From contig CANHJD010000015.1 of the NCBI GenBank assembly GCA_947461145.1, positions 1 to 32,028 of the forward strand: DNA of 32,028 bases, given 5' to 3'. Positions 7,469 to 14,944 of this stretch are shown one piece after another. The position numbers and the translations under genes are program-made. The stretch's first letter is position 1; each line of letters starts with the position of its first letter. The DNA comes from Bacteriovoracaceae bacterium (lineage in GTDB: Bacteria; Bdellovibrionota; Bacteriovoracia; Bacteriovoracales; Bacteriovoracaceae). The notes beneath the pieces were generated by a model, which had not been told where the DNA came from, did not search any database, and was given only the letters and a program-made list of their open reading frames with translations.

Positions 7469-8098
7469 ATGACGAAGTTACATATCATTGAGCACCCACT
7501 TCTCAAACACAAACTGGGTTATCTAAGAGATAAGACAACAAACTCAAACGAATTTCGTGCACTAGTTACTGAAATATCAAAAGTTTTAGCTTATGAAGTG
7601 ATGAGGGATTGGAAGGATTTTGATCATCCACAGATTGAAACTCCTCTCGCAAAGATGAAAGTTGATCGTATTGTAAATGTTCCTGTAGTCGTTTCCATTA
7701 TGCGCGCTGGTAACGGGATGCTTGAGGGGGCCCTTTCGATGATCCCTTTTGCCTCTGCAGGATTTATTGGTATTTATCGAGATAAATTCGTGAATACGAC
7801 GGTTGAATATTATTTTAAAATGCCTACTGATATTAAAGGACGGACTGCAATTCTTTGCGACCCTTTAATTGCAACGGGTGATACCATATCGGCAGCAATC
7901 GAGCGCCTGAAAGGTTATGAAGTCAAAAAGATTCAAATCATGTCTATCCTTGTTAGTAGACACGCTCTCAATCGTTTAAATAGTGAACACCCTGACGTTG
8001 AGATTTTTGCGCTTAATATTGAAGAAGAAATGAATAGTGATGGTTATCTTGTTCCAGGTCTTGGAGATGCTGGCGATCGATTATTTCAAACCAAGTAG
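7469..8098 (+). CDS. upp: Uracil phosphoribosyltransferase
   Basis: The 209-residue enzyme converts uracil and PRPP to UMP. The PRPP-binding loop is visible as CDPLIATGDT (130-139), together with the upstream IMRAGNGML segment (77-85) and a C-terminal uracil-binding region around YLVPGLGDAGDR. Length and order of motifs match the Upp family. The gene sits between URC4 and uridine kinase with spacings of 8 and 5 bases. In URC gene clusters upp (URC6 in yeast) supplies the nucleotide substrate. Here it probably feeds catabolism rather than only salvage, though a dual role is possible. The ATG at 7469 has AGGAGA (7460-7465) just upstream. Confidence 0.95.
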   Translation: MTKLHIIEHPLLKHKLGYLRDKTTNSNEFRALVTEISKVLAYEVMRDWKDFDHPQIETPLAKMKVDRIVNVPVVVSIMRAGNGMLEGALSMIPFASAGFIGIYRDKFVNTTVEYYFKMPTDIKGRTAILCDPLIATGDTISAAIERLKGYEVKKIQIMSILVSRHALNRLNSEHPDVEIFALNIEEEMNSDGYLVPGLGDAGDRLFQTK

Positions 8099-8103
8099 TA
8101 TAA

Positions 8104-8730
8104 ATGGATAAAATTAAAATTATTGGTATTGCTGGTGGGAGTGGCTCAGGAAAAACTTATTTTGCCAGAGCGCTTTTTAATAATATAGGCCAAGAGAATT
8201 GTGCCCTGGTTTATCAAGATAATTTCTACATTGATCAATCTTCAAAGTTTGATTTTGATGGAGGCTCAGTCAATTTTGACCACCCATCGTCTTTGGATTT
8301 TGATCTCTTGGCCGAAAAACTGGCCCAGTTAAAATCAGGTAAAGATGCCGACATTCCGATTTACGATTTCGCTACACATTCTCGTAAGTCGGAGACTTAC
8401 CATCAACCAACCAAGAAAATTATCCTAGTTGATGGAATTCTTATTTTTCACCCGGAAAACGTACGTTGCCTTTTCGATGAAATGATCTTTTTTGATACCC
8501 ACCAGGACTTACGATTTAAACGTCGTCTTGATCGGGATGTACATGAGCGTGGAAGAACTCCTGAGGGTGTTCATAATCAATTCTTTAAGCAAGTTAAACC
8601 TATGCATGATCAGTTTGTGGAGCCTTCAAAGGAATTTGCAGACTATATTGTTAAGGACTCTGGTGATTACGAAAAAGTACTAGAAACCTTTTCTGCAAAA
8701 TTTAAATACTTACTAGAAAGTAAGCCATAG
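8104..8730 (+). CDS. udk: Uridine kinase family protein
   Basis: The 208-residue cytoplasmic kinase carries a P-loop GGSGSGKT (11-18) and the uridine-kinase pattern YQDNFYID near residue 40. An acidic nucleoside-binding stretch with FDHPSSLDFDLL follows, and later RRLDRDVHERGRTPE. It phosphorylates uridine (and usually cytidine) to the monophosphate with ATP or GTP. It follows upp by 5 bases, which places a second entry route to UMP in the same operon. That supports UMP, rather than free uracil, as the substrate of the downstream catabolic steps. After its stop there is an 86-base gap without a convincing terminator before the next plus-strand gene. The family is clear; separating it from phosphoribulokinase-like relatives relies on the nucleoside motifs and the neighbours. 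Confidence 0.88.
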   Translation: MDKIKIIGIAGGSGSGKTYFARALFNNIGQENCALVYQDNFYIDQSSKFDFDGGSVNFDHPSSLDFDLLAEKLAQLKSGKDADIPIYDFATHSRKSETYHQPTKKIILVDGILIFHPENVRCLFDEMIFFDTHQDLRFKRRLDRDVHERGRTPEGVHNQFFKQVKPMHDQFVEPSKEFADYIVKDSGDYEKVLETFSAKFKYLLESKP

Positions 8731-8816
8731 TCCGACTCAAAAAGTCTTTCATTTAAAATCTCCGCTATTCAATGAATAGGCCCTTAGATAAAGTTAATCT
8801 ATCTAGGAGAATATAG

Positions 8817-9323
8817 ATGAAACTTTTGCTAATTTTCTGTGTGGCTTCCCTTAGTCTGTTCGCCTCTGAGTCTTCCCAATTTGATATTTTGCCCGGCAAA
8901 TTACACAAGGGTGGATTTCTTAGTGCCATTTCTAAAATCCAGCCCAATTCTGATCAAATTTTAATTGATATGGTCTATGAAATTAAGAAAAAAGATCTCG
9001 TTCCTGTTCCTAGTCAATTCCTTAAAGGGAATTATCAACAAAAATTACCTTCCATTTTTTTAGATGAAAGAGGTTATTTGGAACTCGAGAAAGTAAAATC
9101 CATGAGACTTGAAGAAGCAAAAATTGTCTACTTGGGACGTGTTACTTTAGGAACGCTCAATGATGCGCATAGAATTCATATCATTCCAGACAATAAAAAA
9201 TCTGAAATGTTTTTAACTTATCACCCAACTGCCCCAGGTCTTGGCTGGGATCAATTGAAACTCGTTCTTCACACGAATCTGCCCATTCTTGGAGATTATG
9301 TCATAGAAGGAAAAGGTAAGTAG
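8817..9323 (+). CDS. Secreted protein of unknown function
   Basis: This 168-residue product begins with a signal peptide (LLLIFCVASLSLFA, cleavage near residue 16). A mature region of about 150 residues with no cysteine follows. The mature part contains alternating hydrophobic and polar stretches suggesting a beta-rich fold, and a conserved-looking HPTAPGLGWDQL segment near residue 140. I do not recognise a family. The ATG at 8817 has AGGAGA (8805-8810) at the proper distance. It lies 86 bases after udk and only 2 bases before the MFS transporter, so it is almost certainly co-transcribed with the transporter and possibly with the uracil-catabolism genes. A periplasmic accessory or binding role for the transporter is a guess from position only. 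Confidence 0.7.
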   Translation: MKLLLIFCVASLSLFASESSQFDILPGKLHKGGFLSAISKIQPNSDQILIDMVYEIKKKDLVPVPSQFLKGNYQQKLPSIFLDERGYLELEKVKSMRLEEAKIVYLGRVTLGTLNDAHRIHIIPDNKKSEMFLTYHPTAPGLGWDQLKLVLHTNLPILGDYVIEGKGK

Positions 9324-9325
9324 AA

Positions 9326-10669
9326 ATGAGTAAAGAAATCCCCCGCAATAGTATATGGACAGTTATTGGTGCTTCCTCGGCCGGAACTCTTATTGAGTGG
9401 TATGACTTTTATATCTTCGGAAGCCTTGCAACGATTATTTCAAATCAATTTTTTCCACAAGGTGACGAGGTTGTAAATTTACTGCTCACTCTTGCCACGT
9501 TTGCCACTGGATTTGTTGTGCGTCCTTTTGGAGCACTCTTCTTTGGTCATTTAGGGGATTTAATCGGAAGAAAATATACCTTCATGGTGACACTTCTTAT
9601 CATGGGGACATCCACTACCCTTATTGGTCTTTTACCAAATTATCAAAGTATTGGTATTTTTGCTCCGATCCTTTTACTTCTTCTAAGACTTCTTCAAGGA
9701 CTTGCTCTTGGTGGCGAATATGGTGGAGCTGCAACTTACGTGGCGGAGCATTCACCAAACAACAAAAGAGGCTTTTATACCAGTTTCATCCAAACAACTG
9801 CAACTCTTGGGCTTTTTGTTTCTTTAGGAGTGATCCTAGCGACAAGACTTACCTTGGGTGAGGATAGTTTTTCAACTTGGGGTTGGCGCGTGCCTTTCCT
9901 CCTTTCAATTTTACTTGTCATCATATCTGTTGTGATTCGTAAAAAATTACATGAATCGCCAGTGTTTCAAGAGATGAAGGCAAATGGTAAAGCTTCAAAA
10001 TCCCCACTAAGAGATAGCTTTTTAAATCCGGAGAATCGGAGAATGGTTATCATTGCACTTTTAGGCGCAACTGCAGGGCAGGGAGTAATCTGGTATACTG
10101 GTCAGTTTTATGCTCTCTTCTATCTTCAAACTGTTTTAAAAATAAACTTCGTTGATGCTAACTATATTATTGCTGCTGCACTTTTTGCAGGAACTCCATT
10201 TTTCATTTTCTTTGGTTGGTTAAGTGACAAAATTGGTAGAAAAAAAATCATGATGACTGGCTGTTTAGTAGCGTCCATTAGTTATATCCCTATCTATAAG
10301 GCCATGGCCTATTATGCTGGATATAATGCTGCGGATCCAGGAATGCCTCTAATGGAAGCAAATCATGTAGCACTGACGATACTTATCTTCATTCAAGTGC
10401 TATTTGTGACAATGGTCTATGGCCCAATCGCAGCATTTTTGGTCGAACTATTTCCAACTAAGATCCGTTACACTTCGATGTCCCTACCCTATCATATTGG
10501 AAATGGCGTGTTTGGAGGCGTGGTGCCCTTAATTGGAACCTACCTTGTCGACAAAACAGGTGATATTCTAGCGGGGCTGTATTTTCCCATAACAATCGCT
10601 GTACTTACACTTATTGTTGGAACGCTTTTTATCAAAGAACAAAAAGAAGTTGATTTAAATTCTAATTAA
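9326..10669 (+). CDS. MFS transporter of the metabolite:H+ symporter type
   Basis: This 447-residue inner-membrane protein has about 12 hydrophobic segments. Its N-terminus reads SSAGTLIEWYDFYIFG, the signature of the metabolite:H+ symporter (MHS) branch, which includes transporters for proline, alpha-ketoglutarate and shikimate. The MFS loop motif GHLGDLIGRK (residues about 74-83) and its second-half counterpart GWLSDKIGRKK are both present. The ATG lies 2 bases after the secreted-protein stop. The substrate cannot be read from the sequence. The location behind the URC genes suggests a pyrimidine, uridine or a small acid product such as 3-hydroxypropionate. Known MHS substrates are mostly organic acids, which slightly favours the product or a related acid. 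The family call is strong, the substrate weak. Confidence 0.9.
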   Translation: MSKEIPRNSIWTVIGASSAGTLIEWYDFYIFGSLATIISNQFFPQGDEVVNLLLTLATFATGFVVRPFGALFFGHLGDLIGRKYTFMVTLLIMGTSTTLIGLLPNYQSIGIFAPILLLLLRLLQGLALGGEYGGAATYVAEHSPNNKRGFYTSFIQTTATLGLFVSLGVILATRLTLGEDSFSTWGWRVPFLLSILLVIISVVIRKKLHESPVFQEMKANGKASKSPLRDSFLNPENRRMVIIALLGATAGQGVIWYTGQFYALFYLQTVLKINFVDANYIIAAALFAGTPFFIFFGWLSDKIGRKKIMMTGCLVASISYIPIYKAMAYYAGYNAADPGMPLMEANHVALTILIFIQVLFVTMVYGPIAAFLVELFPTKIRYTSMSLPYHIGNGVFGGVVPLIGTYLVDKTGDILAGLYFPITIAVLTLIVGTLFIKEQKEVDLNSN

Positions 10670-10678
10670 AATGGATGA

Positions 10679-12031
10679 ATGATAACAAACCTTTTAAAAA
10701 TTCCTTATCTTAGGCTCAAATATAAGTTCCTTCCAAGTAAGGAGCAGCAATTCTGGGCCCAGGAACTTTTAAATTCACAGGGACTTAGTGCTAAAATTGG
10801 TCAGATTCTTGGCCAGGGTAAAGTCACCCAACTACCAAAATCATCCATCACTAGCAAGGAAGCAAAAAAACTTTTCCAAGAAGCTTTTGGAAAAGAAATT
10901 CAAATAAGTGATGAAGTTCTTGCGGCCTCAATGGGGCAAGTTTTTTTCATTAAAATTGAAAATCAAAAATACGCATTAAAGATTCTCCATCCGGGAATAA
11001 AAAAGAAATTACAGAAAGAAATTGAAAATATTCTTCTCCTTGGAGGTTACTTCTCAAAGGCAAAGGGATTTTCATTCAACAAAGATATTTTTAAAAATTT
11101 TCTTACTGAAGTTTTTGAAGAAGAAACTGATCTCGTCAGAGAAGCTCATTTTCAACAGAGATTTTTTGAGATTTTTGAAGCAGATGAAAGGTTCACGGTC
11201 CCTAGAGTGATCAAAGATTACTCAACTAGCTCTTTTTTAACACAAGAAGAAGTCATTTCAAATCTCGCCAAAGACTTAAAAAGTTTTTCACATTTTAATA
11301 TTTTTGACTTTTTCTTGAACTCTCTACTTCAACATGGACTCCTTCATGGAGATCTAAATGATCGTAACTGGGGATTAAGAGAGTCTGGGCAAGTTGCAGT
11401 GTATGACTATGGCTGCTCACAAATTGTCTCAGAAAGAAGAATTAATGGGTTTAAAAAGCTATTAAGTAATAAAGATGTGAAAGAGGGATTCAAGGAATTT
11501 GGAATCAGATTAGAAGCAAGCTCTTTCAAAAATAAGGATCAAGAACTGAGGGATGCACTTTTTGGGCCTCTCTTAAATGCTCCTATATCTCCTTCATGGA
11601 ATTATTCCGAAGAACTCAAAACACTGTATGGAGAAAAGATTAAGGAGCTTAGAGAGTTCACCGATCCATGGGTTTTACTTATGATGAGAAGCCTTTTTTC
11701 ACTTATAAGAGTCTATCAAGATCGAAATATATCGATCCCCTTTAATGATCTTATTGCTCCTTATCTAATACAAAAGGAAGCCTCAATGAAGGCAACACAA
11801 ATTAAGATTAATGTTCTTGAAGATAAAAGTTCTGTTATCTCAATGACCTTACCAATGACGGCCCTAGAGAACCTTGATACTCTTATGCCCCCGAAAGTTT
11901 CTGATAAGATTGAAGAATCGGGCATAAACATAAAAGAAATCATTCAAAAAGTTTATGCCAGTGACTTTGCTCCACAGGACCTATTTAATCTATCAATTGA
12001 GGCAAGAAACTACAGGGTCTGGATTGAGTGA
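10679..12031 (+). CDS. ABC1/AarF (UbiB-like) atypical kinase-fold protein
   Basis: The 450-residue protein shows the ABC1-family landmarks in order. They are the KxGQ motif KIGQ (39-42), the altered P-loop AASMGQV (82-88), a lysine in YALKIL (101) and the EETDLVREA element (148-156). The catalytic loop HGDLNDRN (223-230) and the metal-binding DYG (243-245) complete the set. Family members are ADK/COQ8-like ATPases tied to ubiquinone and other isoprenoid lipid metabolism. A C-terminal region (about 385-450) after the kinase fold has no family I recognise. No membrane anchor is obvious. It begins 9 bases after the transporter stop and is the last gene of the plus-strand run. Its 3' end overlaps the convergent HExxH gene by 22 bases, and no terminator hairpin is visible. 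A link to uracil catabolism is only positional. Confidence 0.85.
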   Translation: MITNLLKIPYLRLKYKFLPSKEQQFWAQELLNSQGLSAKIGQILGQGKVTQLPKSSITSKEAKKLFQEAFGKEIQISDEVLAASMGQVFFIKIENQKYALKILHPGIKKKLQKEIENILLLGGYFSKAKGFSFNKDIFKNFLTEVFEEETDLVREAHFQQRFFEIFEADERFTVPRVIKDYSTSSFLTQEEVISNLAKDLKSFSHFNIFDFFLNSLLQHGLLHGDLNDRNWGLRESGQVAVYDYGCSQIVSERRINGFKKLLSNKDVKEGFKEFGIRLEASSFKNKDQELRDALFGPLLNAPISPSWNYSEELKTLYGEKIKELREFTDPWVLLMMRSLFSLIRVYQDRNISIPFNDLIAPYLIQKEASMKATQIKINVLEDKSSVISMTLPMTALENLDTLMPPKVSDKIEESGINIKEIIQKVYASDFAPQDLFNLSIEARNYRVWIE

Positions 12032-12528
12032 CAAACTTGTGGTTCAATTTTTTTAAATTCCGACACAACAACCTGATATACCTTTTCTACAGTCTCAGCA
12101 AACTCTTCCTCATTAGAATCATCAATTATAATATATGGATCCTTATATAAATCGACATTAGGATTATATTTAATTGTCATAAGAGTACGCGCCATATGAA
12201 CAGTTTCATGAACTAGAACTGAGTGATCTGGACGAACTCTCTTCAAGTTTAAAAAAATGAATTTTCGGTGCTGGAAAATATTTGATAACCCCGCGATAAA
12301 TGCACTCGTTGTTGAATCAACTTTCTTTAAAGCGTCAGCGCGATATAAACCCGCAACTTCTTCGGTTTTAAGAAAATCAAAAAGAGCAACAGAATTTTCA
12401 CCAAGGATTAATTCAAAATCTAATTCTGTTTTAACACTTAGAGCTTTTGCACAATTATTATCCATAATTGGCATGGCGATCGCCTGAAAACATAAAAAAG
12501 CAAAAAGAAGAAAGAATACAAATTTCAT
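12010..12528 (-). CDS. Small secreted protein with HExxH metalloprotease-like motif
   Basis: This 172-residue product has a strong signal peptide (FVFFLLFAFLCFQAIA, cleavage near 18). A helical segment HETVHMART (107-115) then supplies HExxH zinc ligands, and about 30 residues later an acidic cluster NEEEFAE (139-145) could supply the third, gluzincin-type glutamate. It is far shorter than most known secreted zinc peptidases, and two cysteines (26 and 166) could form a bridge. It is likely a minimal zinc metallopeptidase acting in the periplasm or prey, but a structural or non-catalytic role is possible. The start overlaps the stop of the upstream phosphoesterase gene by 4 bases, so the two are one transcription unit. 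Its 3' end overlaps the ABC1 gene on the other strand. Confidence 0.75.
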   Translation of the reverse strand: MKFVFFLLFAFLCFQAIAMPIMDNNCAKALSVKTELDFELILGENSVALFDFLKTEEVAGLYRADALKKVDSTTSAFIAGLSNIFQHRKFIFLNLKRVRPDHSVLVHETVHMARTLMTIKYNPNVDLYKDPYIIIDDSNEEEFAETVEKVYQVVVSEFKKIEPQVCHSIQTL

Positions 12529-13457
12529 AAAAGCACCTCAGATTTATCTTTTAAAATTAAAATTTTATTTTTTGATTCGATACTTGCTGGCAACTCTAGG
12601 TGATTGATACGTTCCGTATAATTAGGTCCTTTAAGGGCGAAAACCTCAAAGTGATTTTCAAAAATCTCTATCATTGTCATCGAGCGCGGAGAAACCTCGG
12701 TTTTACCTACTAATTTTGTCGCTCCAGCCCCAAGGCACCCCTGAGAGACATAATGAATCCCGTTATAAAAACCTGGATAATACGAGTGATGATGACCACT
12801 CAGATACAAATTCACACCATGCCTTTCGAGAAGGCTTACTAGATTCAAATCAAAAAAAGATTCATTCTCATTAACTTGAGCAAAATGAAAAAGTGGCACA
12901 TGAGTGAAAACAACTTTAACTTTTTTGGATGCATGTAAGTTAAGTTCCTTTTCAAGCATATTCATTTGAAGCAGTCCCAGAGGCCCCACTAATGTTGAAT
13001 CAATAGAAAGAAAGAGCACTTCTGCAATTTCAAAAGAATAGAATAACGGATAATTTGAATCGTCAGAAAAGTTCAAATTGGGCTTAAAAGATTTAAATTC
13101 TTCGGCATAAATCGACCTTTCATTAGCAAATTTTGCATATGCCGAACCATCATGGTTCCCAACCGTAACAGCAAAAGGAATATTACTCTTCCTAAGCGGA
13201 ATAGTGACAACTTCATGAAAAGCACTCCACATGGCTTTATAATCAAGCCCCGCTTTTTGACCAGCCACCATATCGCCCGTGCTTAGGACTACATCAGGTT
13301 GTAACTTAATGAGAGAAGTAATTGCATTTTTTACATCTAATCCATATTGAGTTGAACCATAGGAATTATTTAAATCAGAAATTACAGCGATTCTCTGAAG
13401 TGGAGTGAAAGAAAATGCTTTAAATGAAAGGCAGATGAATAAAAATATGAACCTCAT
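12525..13457 (-). CDS. Secreted calcineurin-like metallophosphoesterase
   Basis: The 310-residue protein starts with a signal peptide (FIFLFICLSFKAFS). It then shows the five metallophosphoesterase blocks: SDLN (27-30), GD in LSTGDMV (61-62), GNHD (100-103), TH in VVFTHVP (185-186) and GHHH (221-224). The first block has D-x-N in place of the usual D-x-H, a variant seen in a subset of the superfamily. The enzyme would hydrolyse phosphomono- or diesters outside the cytoplasm using a two-metal centre; the substrate is unknown. Its downstream neighbour, overlapping by 4 bases, is the small HExxH protein, so the two secreted enzymes are co-expressed. The start at 13457 puts the signal peptide at the N-terminus. 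Confidence 0.88.
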   Translation of the reverse strand: MRFIFLFICLSFKAFSFTPLQRIAVISDLNNSYGSTQYGLDVKNAITSLIKLQPDVVLSTGDMVAGQKAGLDYKAMWSAFHEVVTIPLRKSNIPFAVTVGNHDGSAYAKFANERSIYAEEFKSFKPNLNFSDDSNYPLFYSFEIAEVLFLSIDSTLVGPLGLLQMNMLEKELNLHASKKVKVVFTHVPLFHFAQVNENESFFDLNLVSLLERHGVNLYLSGHHHSYYPGFYNGIHYVSQGCLGAGATKLVGKTEVSPRSMTMIEIFENHFEVFALKGPNYTERINHLELPASIESKNKILILKDKSEVLL

Positions 13458-13530
13458 TCAATCTCCAAATTACACTTGATTTATTAGAACTCTTTCATAA
13501 CCTACGAAGAGATCATTATCAAAATGTAAG

Positions 13531-13542
13531 TTCAATATTGAA
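13531..13542. promoter_or_regulatory. Palindromic candidate operator between divergent genes
   Basis: TTCAATATTGAA is a perfect 12-base palindrome in the 180-base gap between the phosphoesterase gene (minus, start 13457) and the secreted unknown (plus, start 13638). Its position suits a shared operator. No regulator is identified and AT-rich palindromes arise by chance. Confidence 0.25.
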
Positions 13543-13559
13543 GAATTTTCAGTCTACAA

Positions 13560-13576
13560 GGGTACCTTAAGTACCC
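13560..13576 (+). other. Short hairpin in the leader of the 433-residue secreted protein
   Basis: GGGTAC (13560-13565) and GTACCC (13571-13576) form a 6-base-pair stem with a 5-base loop, about 60 bases before the ATG at 13638. A strong ribosome-site-like AAGGAGG (13601-13607) follows but has no suitable start codon near it. The hairpin might shape the leader; no function can be assigned. Confidence 0.3.
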
Positions 13577-13637
13577 GAAATGACGCTGCTTAAAGAATAA
13601 AAGGAGGTTAATTCCGTTAAACCGTCGATAAGGGATC

Positions 13638-14939
13638 ATGCCAAGCCATAAATTATGGATCTTTCTTTTTATAACTCTCGCAAGCAATGCCAAATCGCAA
13701 CCTGTTTGTGACAAAGATATAAATGTTGATGAAAAAGTTGAAAGACTTGCTGAAGCCTTTATCACTCCAAAATGTTCAATCGATCAGATCGAGGAATTTA
13801 ATTCTCTTAACCCAAATCAGCGCAACTTTGAAACACAAAGACTCACAACACGTTGTGGGAATTACTGGACAGTTAAAACAGATAACGGTGAGTTGAAAGT
13901 TCCAGCTGGCCTTAGAGTGATCAAAATTGAAGATAAAATTGTGTTTCATTTAAATGGAGAACTCTATCAAGGGAAGGTCGACCCTGTGGCGTTTATTGGA
14001 AATGAAAAATGCTCCGAAAAAGAAGAGCGCCCAAGTCTAGAAGCCTTCTATGAAGAATCATTATTTCAATTAATGCTCGCAAAAAATCTTAATCCGAATT
14101 CGAATCCTTTTTTTAACACTTCAAACAATGCTTTAATTGCAAAACTTAAAAATAGAGTTCTTGATCAAAAAGAATTTATAAAACTTGAAAAAAAATGGCA
14201 GCAGCAACTCTCAATCGGTAATCTTGATAAAACGGCGCAAATCAAACTTCTCAAATCGATGATTACCTCCGCTTATGATCCAATGTCTTCTAAGAAGAAA
14301 AAAACTTCAGAGACAACTCTTATTGTTCCCCTTTCTAAAGAATGGTTTGAATCAGATCCTGAATTGAAAGAATTTTTTAAAGATGTCTGGATTAATTCCC
14401 ATTACGATATCAGAATCATAAGCGGAGGATCTGGTGAGGGAGTGAGCTATTATTCAGGCAAGTCAGATGAGACAAATTCAAGTTTCCTAGAAATGAAGTC
14501 CCTTATGGTGAAAACAAATGACTTTATCCAGAACAAGGCGAAGAATAAAAAACTAAAAAAACATCCCGAAGCACAATGGCTTTCAAATGTTTTAAGAAAT
14601 GATTTAACACAATTTGAAAGAATGATATTTTTCTCACCGGACACTTGGAAGAATGATCCAAAAGTTGTTTCATGGGCAGACTATGTGCCAGTTGACCAAG
14701 GACTAGGTGGACTTGAATCAAATTATCTTTTAAGTGTGATGATTCACGAAATAAATGTGAATTCACCCAATTTTTTGAGTGCTGATACTCACGGTCCAAA
14801 AGATGAAACGATGACCCTTAGAAATTGCGTGATGAAAAATGGCCTAGAGCAGTTAAAAAAAGACCCGAAAACCATTGAAAGGTTGTTCGGGTATAATTCT
14901 CAGATTGCATCTATTTATCTTAAAATGATTCTAGATTAG
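13638..14939 (+). CDS. Large secreted protein of unknown function
   Basis: The 433-residue protein starts with a signal peptide (LWIFLFITLASNA, cleavage near 20). A cysteine-containing N-terminal part (about 22-130) with several beta-like segments follows, including the stretch VPAGLRVIKIEDKIVFHLNGELY. The longer C-terminal part is mostly helical, with lysine-rich segments around 215-225 and 295-310. I recognise no catalytic motif and no family. The ATG at 13638 has a close AAGGG (13630-13634), and a much stronger AAGGAGG lies 30 bases upstream without a start codon. It is a single gene, divergent from the phosphoesterase operon, and ends 6 bases before the end of the convergent pntB with no visible hairpin between. 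Export is supported; role in predation or cell-wall work is speculation. Confidence 0.75.
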   Translation: MPSHKLWIFLFITLASNAKSQPVCDKDINVDEKVERLAEAFITPKCSIDQIEEFNSLNPNQRNFETQRLTTRCGNYWTVKTDNGELKVPAGLRVIKIEDKIVFHLNGELYQGKVDPVAFIGNEKCSEKEERPSLEAFYEESLFQLMLAKNLNPNSNPFFNTSNNALIAKLKNRVLDQKEFIKLEKKWQQQLSIGNLDKTAQIKLLKSMITSAYDPMSSKKKKTSETTLIVPLSKEWFESDPELKEFFKDVWINSHYDIRIISGGSGEGVSYYSGKSDETNSSFLEMKSLMVKTNDFIQNKAKNKKLKKHPEAQWLSNVLRNDLTQFERMIFFSPDTWKNDPKVVSWADYVPVDQGLGGLESNYLLSVMIHEINVNSPNFLSADTHGPKDETMTLRNCVMKNGLEQLKKDPKTIERLFGYNSQIASIYLKMILD

Positions 14940-14944
14940 TTAAC

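Noticed and set aside
13579-13599. Six-codon leader peptide before AAGGAGG
   Set aside because: ATG ACG CTG CTT AAA GAA TAA is too short and lacks regulatory codons or its own ribosome site.
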